Of a DNA stretch of 64,000 nt, positions 22,388 to 34,654 are shown in pieces. The stretch's first letter is position 1. Every line of letters starts with the position of its first letter. A program made the translations under genes and the position numbers. This stretch comes from Tiliqua scincoides (taxonomy: Eukaryota; Chordata; Lepidosauria; Squamata; Scincidae), in the NCBI RefSeq assembly GCF_035046505.1, contig NC_089822.1, positions 271,579,054 through 271,643,053 on the forward strand, in the 5' to 3' direction. A model generated the notes under the pieces. That model worked only from the letters and a program-made list of their open reading frames with translations. It did no database searches and was not told where the DNA came from.

Positions 22388-22921
22388 CTTATAACACCAG
22401 AACCAGGGACATCCCCTAAAATTGAGTGTTGGGAGAGTTAGGACAGACAAAAGAAAATATTTCTTTACTCAACATGTGGTTGGTCTGTGGAACTCCTTGC
22501 CACAGGATGTGGTGATGGCGTCTAGCCTGGATGCCTTTAAAAGGGGATTGGACAAGTTTCTGGAGGAAAAATCCATTATGGGTTTCAAGCCATGATGTGC
22601 ATGTGCAACCTCCTGATTTTAGAAATGGGCTATGTCAGATATAAAGGGGGGGGGCACCAGGATGAGGTCTCTTGTTGTCTGGTGTGCTCCCTGGGCATTT
22701 GGTGGGCCGCTGTGAGATACAGGAAGCTGGACTAGATGGGCCTATGGCCTGATCCAGTGGGGCTGTTCTTATGTTCTTAAACTACAATTCCCAGGAGGCC
22801 TTGCAGGTCTCTTGTTATCTGGTGTGCTCCCTGGGGCATTTGGTGGGCCGCTGTGAGATACAGGAAGCTGGACTAGATGGGCCTATGGCCTGATCCAGTG
22901 GGGCTGTTCTTATGTTCTTAT
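22388..22921 (+). mobile_element. CR1/L3-like LINE 3' end with one extra tandem tail unit
   Basis: RT C-terminus-derived sequence (AACACCAGAACCAGGGACAT, GTGGAACTCCTTGCCACAGG) runs into the characteristic tail (GGAAGCTGGACTAGATGGGC ... TTCTTATGTTCTTA). After ACTACAATTCCCAGGAGGCC (22,781) the tail is repeated once more. Confidence 0.85.
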
Positions 22922-24865
22922 AATGTTTTCTTTCTTTACCAAAACAAACAAAAAATCCCCCCCCCCAATTATTTAGTCTTTGCAAAAATGGGGTGCCCCT
23001 CCAGTCTCTTCCCTCCTCCAGGCCTTCCCCCCCCTTTGCAAAACCAGCTGGCTCTTGCTTGCTTGGAGCACAGAAAGTGACCTTAACCCATTTCTGCCCA
23101 GCCCACAGGTGTACACATTTGATCCCTGTTGCATATATGTAATGTTGGGCAGACATGGCTTAAGGCTCCTCTGTCCCAAGAGGAAGAGGGAACCTGGCCC
23201 TGTCCCACTTGGCTTCCACTATGCAAGAGAAGGGTGGGGTGGATAACGGCCCCCCCTCTGGGCTTGCCCCTCTGGGCTTGCCACAATGGAGAAAGAGCAG
23301 ACAGAGCTGAGTGGAGGGAGGCTTGTGGGGGACAAATGGGCCAAAGATGGTCCTCCCCCCACACAGTCAAGCACTTGCGGCCTGCCCATGAAACCAATGA
23401 GAAAGGTGGTTCAAGTGCATGACCCCTCTGGCCCAGCCCCTCTCCCCACAAGTGAAAACCCTTCTCATGCAGCACTTCATTAACCTGTGGAACTCGCTGC
23501 CACAGGATGATGCAGTGATGGCCTCTTCAGTGGTTTGAAAAGTGCATTGCAGCAGAATCCTAGGCAAGTCTGCTCAGATGTGCACTGCATTGTGTCCACT
23601 GGATTGCACGGGACAGTGAGGTTTGCAGTCTTACACCATTTTGTGGAGGAGAGGAGATTAGCATCACTTGGCTGTTAGTGGACTGGCTGCGAGGACCCTC
23701 CAGGTGCAGGAGCAGTCTGCTGCCAAAGACCAATTGCCGGGGCAGACCATGGGGGGGGCCGCCACTGCTGCTGCTTTCAAGCAGGTCTCCTGGCTGTCCG
23801 CTGTGGGGCTGGACCAGGTGGGGCCTTTGGGCTGCAGAGTTAATGTTCCCAGCAAGTAGGCACCTGCTAAGAACAGGCAGCCTCTGCTGGGGAAGATTTG
23901 GCTGTGGCAAGCGCCTGGCTGGGTCTGAGGGAGGAAGCCTTGCTTCCTGCTTGTCCAGTGAAGCATTCTGGGAAATGCAGAAACCTCAGTGATATTCTTC
24001 GCTGACACCTGTGTCATTCAAAGGCTTGCCAATTGCCACACACCTCAGCCTCTGACATCAACATGGCAGCAACTGTCAATGCCCAGGCTTTGTACCTGAG
24101 GTGGGTGGGCAGGTGGGGGGCGGAGAAGAGAGATGGGCCCCGACAGGACCACGGGGAGCAGGCAGGCAGGCGCAGAGCAGAGATGATGTGGGGAACAACA
24201 GGCTGGTACGCTGGGCAGGTGCCGTCTCTGGCTGGACATTGTGGGCGGGTTTGAAAAGGCCCGAGACCACCCAGGCAGAGCATGCCTCATTGTCCCCACT
24301 GAAAGGGGTCAGAGGATTATGGGGTTGGGGGAAAGAGGGGATTGCATAGCCACGGAGGGGGTACTTGCAGTTGCCACTCTGCTCTATTCCCCCTCCTTTT
24401 GGTTCAGCCATCGGTTGTTGAGCTGGGCCCCAAGGAGGGGAGAAGTGAAGGAAAAGCAACAGAGGACCCCCCGCCTCTGTGAGCCTTTATCCCTTGAAAA
24501 GTGCTTGGGCTCAAAGTCACCCCCGAAACGGGCACGTAGGGCTACTCAGTGGTGTGGGGCAGCACTCTACACATGCTCAGTGACTGCTATTATTGCGCAC
24601 CCCGTGCCTGACTTGGCCACACCGAACGGCCTTCTAACCGAGCATGTTGCTGGGCTTTTTACTAGCAGTCCCAGGACATTGGTCCCAGGACATCCCACGG
24701 GCCTGTCCGCCCAGTGCCAATGGCCATTGCAGAACTGCCGAAAGGCCTCTGTCCAACCACACTGTTGCCCCCTGAGGCCGGGGCACTTTCTCCCCAATGG
24801 CACGGTTTCTTTGGGAGCCACTCTTCTGGTTCATACTGGAGAGACAGCAGTGATGAGCACACATC

Positions 24866-25062
24866 ATTGGCATCCTTCGGTCTCGGAAGACTCTGAAAAG
24901 TGGTCCCTGGCTGTGGGCCTTCCTTCTCTGCCTCTTTGACTCAGTCTGTTGGCCAAGTATCTCTTCAAACTGGGAAAGGCCAGGGATGGGCACCTGCTGC
25001 ACTGGTAGCCAGGGGTACTGCTGTTAAGTGAGCACCTCCATGTTCCCTGCAAGAGTCAGTGT
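24866..25062 (-). mobile_element. Old RTE-like LINE 3' fragment
   Basis: TTGGCATCCTTCGGTCTCGG, CTGGCTGTGGGCCTTCCTTC and CTCTTCAAACTGGGAAAGGC match the 3' end of the two younger RTE-like copies, with more divergence. Confidence 0.7.
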
Positions 25063-25275
25063 GTGCGCATCGCCAGCCTGGCCACAAGTATCCAGAGTGG
25101 ACTACAGCATGTGTGGCACATGGGGCTGCCCTTGAAGGCTGCCTTTCTGCTTCAGGCAACTGTTAAGACCACCCTGGTTGATATGGCTGCTGGCAGCTTT
25201 TCACTGTGACTCATTTTAACTGTTTCTTGCCTTGGCTTGTCACCTGCCCTGCCTTGAGTTCTCTCCTGAGGAAGG

Positions 25276-25695
25276 GGGCAGTGACAGTGAAAGATGCAGC
25301 CAAACTGGAGCAGGTTCAGAGGAGAGCGACGAGGATGATTGGGGGTTGGAGGACAAGCCCTGCGGGGAAAGGTGGAGGGAACTGGGCATGTCCAGCCTGG
25401 AGAAGAGAAGGCTGAGGGGATCTGAGAGCTCTCTTTAAAGGGAATCATTTCCTCTCAGCTGTCTTTGAAAGCAGAACTAGGACCAAGGGGTGCAAACTGC
25501 AAGAGAGGAGATTTCGATCAGACATCAGGAAAACATTCCTGCTGAGGGAGGTGGTGGCCTCTCCTGCACTGGAGATATTCAAGCAGAGACTGGACAAGCA
25601 CCTGTTGGAGATGCTCTAAGAGGATTTCCTGCCTAAGGCAGGGGGTTGGACTAGATGACCTATGAGGTCCCTTCCAACTCTCTGATTCTGTGACA
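25276..25695 (+). mobile_element. CR1 LINE 3' end, classic type
   Basis: Typical CR1 landmarks appear in order: CTGGAGCAGGTTCAGAGGAG, GCCTGGAGAAGAGAAGGCTG, GGTGGTGGCCTCTCCTGCAC, GGACAAGCACCTG, and GACCTATGAGGTCCCTTCCA before ATTCTGTGA. It is a different subfamily from the tail-array LINEs. Confidence 0.85.
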
Positions 25696-27220
25696 TTTTG
25701 CTGTCAGCAGAAGAGCTGGAAGTGAGAAGGCCCCTTGTCAAGGCTGGGAAGCCTCACCCCTCCCGCCTGCCTGGTCCTCTGTGCGGCGTCCTGCGATCAT
25801 TGCGCCCCCCACCCAAGACCCTTTGGGGGCAGATGCACGTGATTCTTGTCTCCTCCATGGGATGGTCCCCTTGTGGCTGGCTGTGGCTCTCGGGGCCAGT
25901 GTTCCCGCTCTGTGGAGGCCCAGGTGGTGGCGCTGAGCAGAGAGATGCATTCCGGCCACCTGGTGATTGTTGCCCTTTAGACTTTGGCTTCACCGGCTGC
26001 CAACCCACCCAGCCGCTGAGGGGCACCAGGTGGAGTGTGATAAAGACCTTGTTCGCCCCAAGCAGAAGCCTAGGGGGACTGCTGGTCAGAGGCAGCACCC
26101 CCTCTCCCTCCTTTGACTGCTGGACGGCCCAGCAGGACCAGACCCTGGCTGGCAGCACCCCCGGGGAGGGCTGGGCCAGGCTGCGGAGCCACTGCCGGTC
26201 AGTGAAGACCAGACTGAGCTGGGCGGGCTCAGAAGGGCCTGTCTTGAGAGGAGGCTGCTTCCTCTGTTCGACAGGAGCATCCAGAAGCCCCTGTTATGCC
26301 TGCAGAAGGGCCGGCTGGCTCAGTCCCTGGATGGCTGGCAGCCTTCTCCTAGGGTGGGGGGCTGCTGGGCAAGATCCCGAAGCCTGAGACCCTGAGCCTG
26401 CCAGTCACAGGTGAAGGGGAGTCCCAGCAGGGAGTGGCTGGGGCATCTGCCTGGCTGGGATGTCCGGAGCCACCAGTCTCCTCGCCTGCATGGCCACTGC
26501 TCATCTGCTTGCGCAGCCGCTAGGCAGGCCCTCCTCCTCCAGAACATTGCAAAGACCTCAGCTGAGGGAGAAGCTGGTCCATGTGATTCCCTGAGGAGGA
26601 GGAGGGGAGGCTTGGAGCTTGGCCTGCACATTCGGTGAACCTCTTGCTGCAGCAGTGGGTGAAGGTCCTCGCTGCCTCTCTTGGTCAGGTCCCCAAAATG
26701 CTTCCTCCTGCTGGCCATGGTTTGGTGCACATGGAGTGGAACCCGCATTCCGGCCCTGCAGCCTGCTTGACAGCTGTCGTTGGAGATGACACCCCAGTCT
26801 GTGCAGCAGGGCTGCCACCACAACCAGCGGCTTGTAAAGGAGCCCCAGCAAATGAGCATAGGTGGCAGGTGGGGTGGGCAGAACAGAGTGGGGAGAAGGA
26901 GAAACAGGGTGCAGACCAGGGCAGGGAGGGGGTTGTCAAGGCCGGGAAGGGCGTGGCCGGAGTGGTGGCAGTCCTTCCAATGTCCTACCCCCTCTCCAGT
27001 CTTGCCCGGCACTTCCCAGGTCCATCCAGGATTGCGCTGGCCAAACCCCTGGTGCAGGTTCAAGGAGTCAATGAATTCAGGCAGTGGAGGCTTCTTTCAG
27101 CACACAGAAACAAATTACCTCTTACCAGGAGGAGACCTCAGGGACTGCCCCTTCCCCAAATGCAGCACGTGCTCTGGTGGTGTGGCTGCAATGGCGGGGG
27201 AGGGGTTAAGATCACCAAAA
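25696..27220. other. Non-coding stretch, nothing recognised
   Basis: This is GC-rich sequence between two LINE fragments. Open frames are present but none shows a recognisable domain or splice architecture. Confidence 0.4.
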
Positions 27221-27221
27221 C

Positions 27222-27640
27222 AGCCCATGCCTGGATCAGGCCATAGGCCCATCTAGTCCAGCTTCCTGCATCTCGCAGCGGCCCACCAGATGCCTCAGGG
27301 GCCGCACAAGACATCAAGAGACCTGCTTCCTGGTGCCCTCCCTTGCTTTGTAGCCTTCTTCTGGAACCAGCAGGTTGCACACCCATCATGGCCTGCAGCC
27401 TGTGATGGACATTTCCTCCATCTTTCTGTCCAATCCCTCTTCATAGGAGTCCAGGCCAGGTGCCATCACCACATCCTGTGGCAAGGAGTTTTGCAGATTT
27501 ATTACACGCCAGTAGAGAAATATTTTCTTTCATCTGCTCTCACTCTCCTGACACTCACCTTGAGTGGATGTCTCCTGGCTCTGGTGTGAGGAGGAAAAGC
27601 CCATCCCTCTCCACTCTATCCATCTCCTGCATAATTTAGA
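27222..27640 (-). mobile_element. CR1/L3-like LINE 3' end
   Basis: It contains the tail (GGATCAGGCCATAGGCCCAT, CTAGTCCAGCTTCCTGCATC) and then RT-derived sequence (CATCACCACATCCTGTGGCA, AAATATTTTCTTT) in minus orientation. There is a single tail unit. Confidence 0.8.
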
Positions 27641-27965
27641 GAGGGTTGGCTATGAGCAATCCTTCCCTGTGTCCAAAATGACAGGCAGCACCAAATCGCG
27701 GCCAGCAGGAGGAAGCATTTTGGGGACCTGACCAAGAGAAGCTGGGAGGCATCACACGCACAGTGAGGACCTTCACCCACTGCAGCAGCAAGAGGTTCAC
27801 CGATGGGAGTCCTTTCGTGTCGCTGAACGTGGTGCTTTACTCTTTAAAAAATCAACCAGGGGCCCTTCCCAAAGCACAGCCTGGTGTTGGGAGGGGGACG
27901 CCCCCCCCAGCCCACCTGAGGTCCCTTCCCTTCCTCTGCGCCTCACTGATGGCCGACATCAGATC

Positions 27966-28043
27966 TCCCCGGCTGGCGACGTCCAGACCCAACTCTCAGG
28001 TGCACAGACAAGAATTGCGTTTGGACAATCAGCAGCCAGGGGT
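27966..28043 (-). ncRNA. MIR219: microRNA mir-219 precursor
   Basis: The minus strand contains TGATTGTCCAAACGCAATTC (from 28,031; mature 5p 28,031-28,011), identical to vertebrate miR-219-5p. After a loop of about 14 nt it is followed by AGAGTTGGGTCTGGACGTCG (from 27,996), the counterpart of human miR-219a-1-3p AGAGTTGAGTCTGGACGTCC. The arms extend as a stem (GGCTG / CAGCC). miR-219 is known to drive oligodendrocyte differentiation and is neural-enriched. Its place between HSD17B8 and RING1, on the same strand as both, is exactly that of human MIR219A1, which makes this the orthologue. Confidence 0.95.
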
Positions 28044-28975
28044 CACCACTGCGCGAGGGGAGGTGGGGGGCAGGGCAGCTCCACCGCGGAGAGCCCTTTC
28101 CCAGCCAGGCCACGGCCTTTGGCAAGCGATGTGCAGCACGAGGGCCCTGCTCCGCTGTCGGAACAGGAATCATCCCAAGAAGCTCAGGATCCCTGTTTGT
28201 CCTTCCAGGCAAGCCTGTCCCGCAGTGGCAAGGCCTTCTTGCCCTCCCCCCCCCCCCCGGGACAGGTTTCCAGCCACTTTGGCTCCAAGGAAAGCAAAAA
28301 CATCCATTCACACCTTCAAGAAGGGCAAGTGTTGCCCCGAGGCCGCTGCATCCTCTCCCCAGGGCCAGGGATTTGGGTCTGCTGGACTATGCAGGAGTCT
28401 CTTCCACAGGAGAACGTGAGAGCGGACCTCTTGACTTTGTCGCAGGCTGCGCTCACGGACCATTCAACCAAACCCACTTGGGCTGCTTCCCAGCTCCCAT
28501 TTTTTACAGGCAAGGACCTGAACTTGCAGAGGGAACCTACTGCATCCGTGGCCCTCCCATTGCATGTGCACAGACTCCCAAACACGTGTGTGCAAGAGGA
28601 GCGGCGCAAAGGCAGGCAGGTGCCCAGTCCCAGGCATGTCCATCCACCCACATGCCAGGCAGACATGCCCACCTCCACAGCGGCACTCCAGAGACTGACC
28701 CACACACAGGTATGAACGGCCTTTCTGGCCACAATGTGCCCCAACAGGTGCAAGCAGAAGAGCAGGTTCCACACCGAGGAGCTGACTGAGAAGAAAAACT
28801 CCTCAGTGTTTTGCAAGTGGAAACTTGCCAAGGGAAGAGCACGGAGAGGTCACCTGTCGGGGAACAGACAACGAGGGTGGAACCTGAACCCTTCACCCAG
28901 TTCTGGGGCAACACGAGGCTTGCATCTAGAACATGTAAGGCAGTATGGGAGAGAGCCTCTGAACATGAACATCGC
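28044..28975. other. Non-coding sequence upstream of mir-219
   Basis: On the minus strand this precedes the miR-219 hairpin, so it is probably part of the pri-miRNA. It includes a poly-C run near 28,250. No exon or repeat was recognised. Confidence 0.35.
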
Positions 28976-28977
28976 AG

Positions 28978-29457
28978 GTTACAAGACACCATGTGTATGT
29001 GAAACCTCCTGATTTAGAAGTGGGTTACTTCAGAATGCCAGACGCAGGGACGGCACCAGGATGCAGGTCTCCTATTGTCTTGTGTGCTCCCTGGGGCATT
29101 GGGTGGGCCGCTGTGAGATTCAGGAAACTGGGCTAGATGGGCCTAAGGCCTGATCCAGTGGGGCTGTTCTTATGTTCTTAAACTACAATTCCCAGGAGGC
29201 CTTGCAGGTCTCTTGTTATCTGGTGTGCTCCCTGGGGCATTTGGTGGGCCGCTGTGAGATACAGGAAGCTGGACTAGATGGGCCTATGGCCTGATCCAGT
29301 GGGGCTGTTCTTATGTTCTTAACTACAATTCCCAGGAAGTCTTGCAGGTCTCTTGTTGTCTGGTGTGCTCCCTGGGGCATTTGGTGGGCCGCTGTGAGAT
29401 ACAGGAAGCTGGACTAGATGGGCCTCTGGCCTGATCCAGTGGGGCTGTTCTTATGTT
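28978..29457 (+). mobile_element. CR1/L3-like LINE tail with two extra tandem units
   Basis: A short 5' part (GAAACCTCCTGATTTAGAAG) leads into the tail, which is repeated three times in all. Units are joined by ACTACAATTCCCAGGAGGCC (29,182) and ACTACAATTCCCAGGAAGTC (29,322). The period is 140 bp. Confidence 0.85.
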
Positions 29458-29459
29458 CA

Positions 29460-30880
29460 ACATTTGGAGGCGTATTCACAACCCCCTCCCTCAATGCTAC
29501 CCCCCCCCCCCATTTTTCAGCCAACACACTATCGATGAAGATGGCTGGTTCAGGACTTCCTGGCACCTGAGGTGGAGGCCAAGTGCCTCAATTATCTGCC
29601 AATGCACCAGCTGCTGCACCTCTTGCTTCCTGGACTGGAAAAGAGAAAGTGCGAAGATGGAGAAGAGAGGGCAGCACAAGAGTGCCCCACCCTCTGGAGC
29701 CCTCCTCCACACTTCCTCTCTTGCTCCAGTCCCCATTTCCTCACCCCGTAGAGAGTGGGGAAGGACAGCACTGAGCACCTGCTGCCTGAGGCAACCGCTA
29801 CAGCTGACCCTGTGGCTGCACCAGCCACACACAGGAACAGGCCAAGCCCAAGATTTTGCAGCACACACCTTTGTGCTCTCCCCCAAGAAAACCTGTGACA
29901 CCCCACAGCATCCATAACTGGGGCTGTTGTTCATCATCCAGCTGGCTGGTGTTGAGACTGTCCATTCTGCACCAGGGACACTCAGTTCCACTGGATTTGG
30001 CTCAAAAATGCCACCCCAGTCAGGTTCACGTCAGCGATAAGGCGAACAAAAGAGCCTGCTGTGGGCGCAGAAGCCACCTTCCAAGGCCCAGTTCGGCCCA
30101 CACAAAGCCACCTGGTCCATGAAGCTCCTGTGGAGCCTACATGGCTTGAATTTGCCTGGGGCCTGCACACAGGTGCCAGCAAAAACCCATACAGGGAAAG
30201 CACACCCTCCTTTGCCTCTGCTGCACATGAACCAGCGTCAGGGGCTTTGTAGGCAAAGAGGCAGGATGCCAGTCAGGCCCAGGTAAGCCCCCGAGTCCAG
30301 CAGCGGGCAACCAGACACTTCTGGGGACAGGGGGAAGCTCTCCTCCACCCTCTGTCTCCAGCAGTCTCTCCGGGATAGACCTCTCCAACCATGGAGGCTC
30401 CATCCGCAGCCAGGGCAAGTGGCCAGAGCCAGACTGAGCATCTTGAGCCCTTTTGGGGAGCCAGGTCATGACAGCCCAGCTCACTCACAGTGGCCAGAAC
30501 AGGCAGACGGAGCTGCGATCCACATTCAGATCCAAGGGGTGAACCTGGGTCAGTCCAAGTGAGCTCACAGGGTCATTGTCCGGATTCGGTTGGGGAGGGG
30601 CAAGGAGGCAGAGATCGTGGAGCCCCCTTGAGCTTCTTGGAGGAAGAGCAGGAGGCAGAAGGTGGGATAATCAGATTGAAAGGAGCCTTTCTGGAGAGCA
30701 CTTCCTTTGGGTTGGTCTCACCCAAGGGAGAGCACATCCAGGGCACCAGGCTTGGCAAGCAGTGACCCCCCTCCCCATAGACCACTCATGAGACCAGAGG
30801 CCCTTCCCAGCAGGCTGGGCTGGTGCCTGCAAAGGCTTTTTTTAGGGATCAAGCCACCTGCCTCCGCTGTGGGGATGGCA
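29460..30880. other. Non-coding stretch, nothing recognised
   Basis: No conserved coding exon, RNA or clear repeat was identified here. It lies between a LINE tail array and a small LINE fragment. Confidence 0.35.
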
Positions 30881-30885
30881 GTTGG

Positions 30886-31010
30886 CACATAAGGAGAGCT
30901 CTGCTGGAGCAGACTCAGGGCCCACCTTGTCCCACTTCCTGGGTCTCACAGGGGCCCACCAGGTGCCCACAAGACAGCAAGATCCCTGTCTCCTGTTTCC
31001 TCTCTCTTGC
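30886..31010 (-). mobile_element. Diverged CR1/L3-like LINE tail
   Basis: CACATAAGGAGAGCTCTGCT, GGGTCTCACAGGGGCCCACC and CAGCAAGATCCCTGTCTCC align with the minus-strand tail consensus of the window. Confidence 0.6.
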
Positions 31011-31449
31011 GCCTGGCAGTCAGAGAAGGGCTGCCTCTGAGGCCTGAAGCTGCCACCTGTGTTTCAGCTCCCAAGAGCGCAATGGGATGCGCAGGGAGGC
31101 CTCTGGGGAGCCCCAGGTGCTGCCACATCCTCCCTCCACCCCCCACACCAGCCTCAGGCATGTGCAGGGGCCTGCTCTGGAAACAGGACTTCAGCCCACC
31201 TGTCACCTGGCAGAGACAGGACACCCCTGCGGGGTGGGGGGGGGAGCCACTGAGACTGGCCCCTGAGTCTGCAGCTGCAATCCGGGGCAGGCGTTTCTTC
31301 CCCAGAAGGAGGCGACCCCAGGGGGGCAGGAGCAGGTCGCTCAAAGGAAGCCTGGGGGGGGAGCTTCTGTCTCTTCCAGTGGGTGAGAACTCGGGGCGCC
31401 CAAGGGAGACTCAGGCAGACACGCAGAAGCCCCTCCTTGCGCAGCGCCG

Positions 31450-34400
31450 GAGGAACTCCCTGCCACAAGGACAGGCGATTCGACGATGGCTGGAGGAGGA
31501 AGGGCCCGGGATGCGGAGCCTCCGCGTGAAGAGGCAGCCGCACCTGAAGCTCGTTTCCTGCCAGGCAGGCGGGGCGGGGCGGGGCAGGGGCCTCCCCTTC
31601 GGGCCGGGGCCGGCGCTGGAGCGGCCAGGCATTGGAGGGGCTGCTCCGGGCTGGCAGCCCGGCTGCCGAGCGAGGCTCCTCCGTTCCTCCGGGCGGCAGG
31701 CGCTGCGACGGTCCGCCTGCCGCCCCCGCCTCTCCTGCCGCGCGGCTCGGAGGAGCGGGGCGCATCCCAACCCCCCGGGCTGGGGGGCGGCTCCTGCCCC
31801 GAGAAGAGCCCCGCTCGCCTCCCGCCCTCCCCCCGCGTCTTCGTGCCCAGGTCCGCGCGTGGCGCCACACGGAGACCCGCAGCCTCGGCAGACGCTGCCC
31901 CGCTTCCTGCCCCACTCCCTTCGGGCCCTCCGACCCAGCGCGCCCAGCTCCGGGAGGCGAGCCCCCCCCCCTCCGCAGGTGACCTTGGCGGATGCCCCAC
32001 TGAGGAGCGGGCGGCGCCCCGCAGACTTCCCCATTCCCGACCCGTGGGAACGGGCCTGGTGTGGGGCAGCGGCCGGCACCTGCACACGTGGCCCGCCAGC
32101 CCGCGGCCTGGTCCTCGCACACGTCCAGCAGCACCTCTGCGCTGCGGCCGCCTCCCCGTCCATCCAGCCGCCCCCATCGCTGCAGGCCGCGGCCCCCCAC
32201 AACTGCTGGACCGGGCTCCCTCCGCTTCCTGCCCCTCGCTCGGGAGCTCCTCACTTCTGCCCGGGGCCCTCCTCGTGCTCCGGCATCGGGGTCACCCCGA
32301 GGGTCAGCTCCTCCGCGCCGCCTGGCTCCCGGCCGGTCAGTGGCTCCCAGCCGCGGGTCCAGCCCGCGTCCCCAAGTGAATCCGCCTGCCGGGGACGGGG
32401 TGCAGCGGCCGGCCGGCCGGCCTTTGTCTGCGCTTCTGCCCAGCGAGGGCTGCACCCCGTTCCCCGACCCCCCCCACGCGGAAGGGCACACAAGAGCCAA
32501 AGTCCTCCCCACACCCGCCCCTTGAATCTGCCCGCGCAGCCCCTCCGGCCCCCCACCCCTCGCACCCCGAACAAAGTTACTCAAGGAAAGAAAGTGCCGC
32601 TCCCCTGAGCTGGGGGGGCCCGCAGCAGCCCCCTCCGGCGTCTCCCAGGCGGCGGTTCGGTCCCGTTCCCCCCACGAATCCTCCCCGTTCTGGGGGTCTC
32701 GGTGCCAGCGCCGTCGCCTGCCTGCGTTGGGGGCCGGCTCCCTCCCCACTCCTGCGCGGGCTCGCAGGCAGCCTGTGCAGCTGTGCCCACAATAGGCCCG
32801 GGATGGGGGGAGGGAAAGCGACTGAATAGGGGGCGGCCGCCTCGACGGGGGAAGCCCCCTCCCCTCCAGAAAGGGGGGCGGGCGGAGAGCCACCCAGGGA
32901 GATGGGGGTCACCGTGGTGATGGTGGGGGATACAGTTGCCCTGGTGATGGGAAGAGATGCCAAGAGAGGCCACGGGTGATGAAGGCCAAGGACCCCCCAG
33001 TGGGCCAGGGAGCACCCACACAGTGTGGCAGCCGGGGGGGCCTGGACGCTCCGCTCCCTTTCATGCCCCCTCCGTTGCCCCGGGTGATGGGATTTCAATG
33101 GAAGGCATCGAGGGCGGCAGCTTCAAACAGGGGCCGCAGAAGAAGGACTGGGGACAGACCCGCTAATCCCCTCCCGCCCCCCCACTCCCTTAACCCTAAT
33201 CCCCCTCCCTCCCGTTCAAGGCAGGCGGGGAAAGGAAAGGGCCGCGGGTCCGTCTGAGGCAAAACTTCCAGGGACGGGGGTGGCAGCAAACCCCCCCCCC
33301 CGCCTCAGCCTGGGAGGAACGAGGAACCAAACCCAGGGGAGGGAGCTGGCCTTGGGCGCCCCCCCTCACCGCAGCATGATGAGGAAAACCACTGCAGGCT
33401 CTCACCAAAGGGGGGAACACAGGCTGCTGGATGCCCCCCCCCACACACATCGAGTAACTCCTCGTGCGGGATGCCGCTGGTCGTCCTGGCGCACGAGGCA
33501 GAAGTTCAACAGGGGACGCTCCCCCAGAGCCGCTCCTTGACCCGCATCGGGCACGACGGACGGGAGGAGGCGTCGCGGGAGGCGAGCAGGGAAGGCGCCC
33601 ACCGCTCGTCCCAGGCTGCGCCCGCCGCCCCACCGGGTCCCGCCACGCGCGAAGGCCACGCGCCCCGGAGCCGCCTTTGCTTTCGCTCCCTGGGGCTGCG
33701 GGGCGGAGGACGAAGCCTCCCTCGGCCGCCCGCGCTGAAGCCTCCGAGCCCCGCCTGTAAGCCCTGCAGGCGGGAGGGTGATGGGGGCGACTGCCAGGGG
33801 TCCGGGCTCCAGGCCTGCGGGTTCCACCGGGGCCCCATAACTGGAGCGCCGCGGGAGGGGCAGGGCACCCGCCCCCCTCGCGACCCCCTCAGCCCCCGCG
33901 CCCGCAAGAGCGGCTCGAGCTCCTGGCGCACGTCCATCAACCGGGCGGACGTCCCTGGCCCGATGCAGTCCGGAGCCGGGCCCGCCGCGGCCCTTCGCGC
34001 TTCCCGCTTCGTCCCGCCCGCGACTGCTTTGGCCACCGGGCGTGGAGGGCTGGACGTCCTCCGCTCCTGGCGCAGCGCCCGAGGCCTCGCCCGCCGCCCT
34101 TCGCCGCCCCGATCAAGGGCGGGCTGCCGGGGGCCCTGCGCTCGGGCGCTTCTCCGTCGGGCGGACTCGGTTCCTGGAGACGAGCAGCCGCCCCTCTCGG
34201 CATGCCGTGGGCCGCGGTTCCGTTCCTCTTCCGGCCTGGGAAGCCGGCGGAGCCTTCGGGGCCTGCCTGCCCTCCCGTCCAGGGGCCCTCGGGAGTCCTG
34301 GGGCTTGGCCGGGAGCAGCTCGGGGCTCCCCGGAAGAAGGTCCGCGGGGGAGAGGCGGTGCGCCCGCCAGCAGCCCACCTTCACGACCTGCCCGCGTGCA

Positions 34401-34620
34401 ACCCCCGGAGCGCACCGGGCGCGCTCCAGGGCGCAGTCTCAGCCCCTGCGGAGCTCACGTCGGGGGCGGCGGCTTGGAGTCGAGGACGAGGCAGCCGCCG
34501 GGGACGGCCGGGCAGGAGCGAAACCCCGCGCGCGCCAGCCAAGGCTGGGCTGCTGCCGCCAGACGTGTGCACCTTTGTAGAGGCAGGGAGGCCTCACTGC
34601 GGAGCCCCCCCCCCCATCTG
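31450..34620. promoter_or_regulatory. Large CpG-rich tract, candidate pri-miR-219 promoter region
   Basis: About 3.2 kb of very CpG-rich sequence has no recognisable protein domain on either strand despite long open frames, which are expected at this GC content. It lies 3.4-6.6 kb upstream of the mir-219 hairpin on the miRNA strand and 3.2 kb beyond the end of HSD17B8. The most economical reading is the promoter of the miR-219 primary transcript. A lincRNA promoter or an unrecognised first exon is also possible. Confidence 0.4.
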
Positions 34621-34654
34621 GCATTCCAGATTCGACCCAGAGGTTGAACAGACA

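Noticed and set aside
25698-26387. Open frame of 229 codons between LINE fragments
   Set aside because: It shows no domain, no conserved peptide and no splice context. It is typical of GC-rich intergenic sequence.
28240-28262. Poly-C tract as a G-quadruplex or regulatory signal
   Set aside because: It is a simple homopolymer. Many similar C runs occur in the window, so there is no specific support.
31007-32893. Very long open frames on both strands (533 and 579 codons)
   Set aside because: High GC content removes stop codons. The translations are Pro/Arg/Ala low-complexity with no domain and no agreement between strands.
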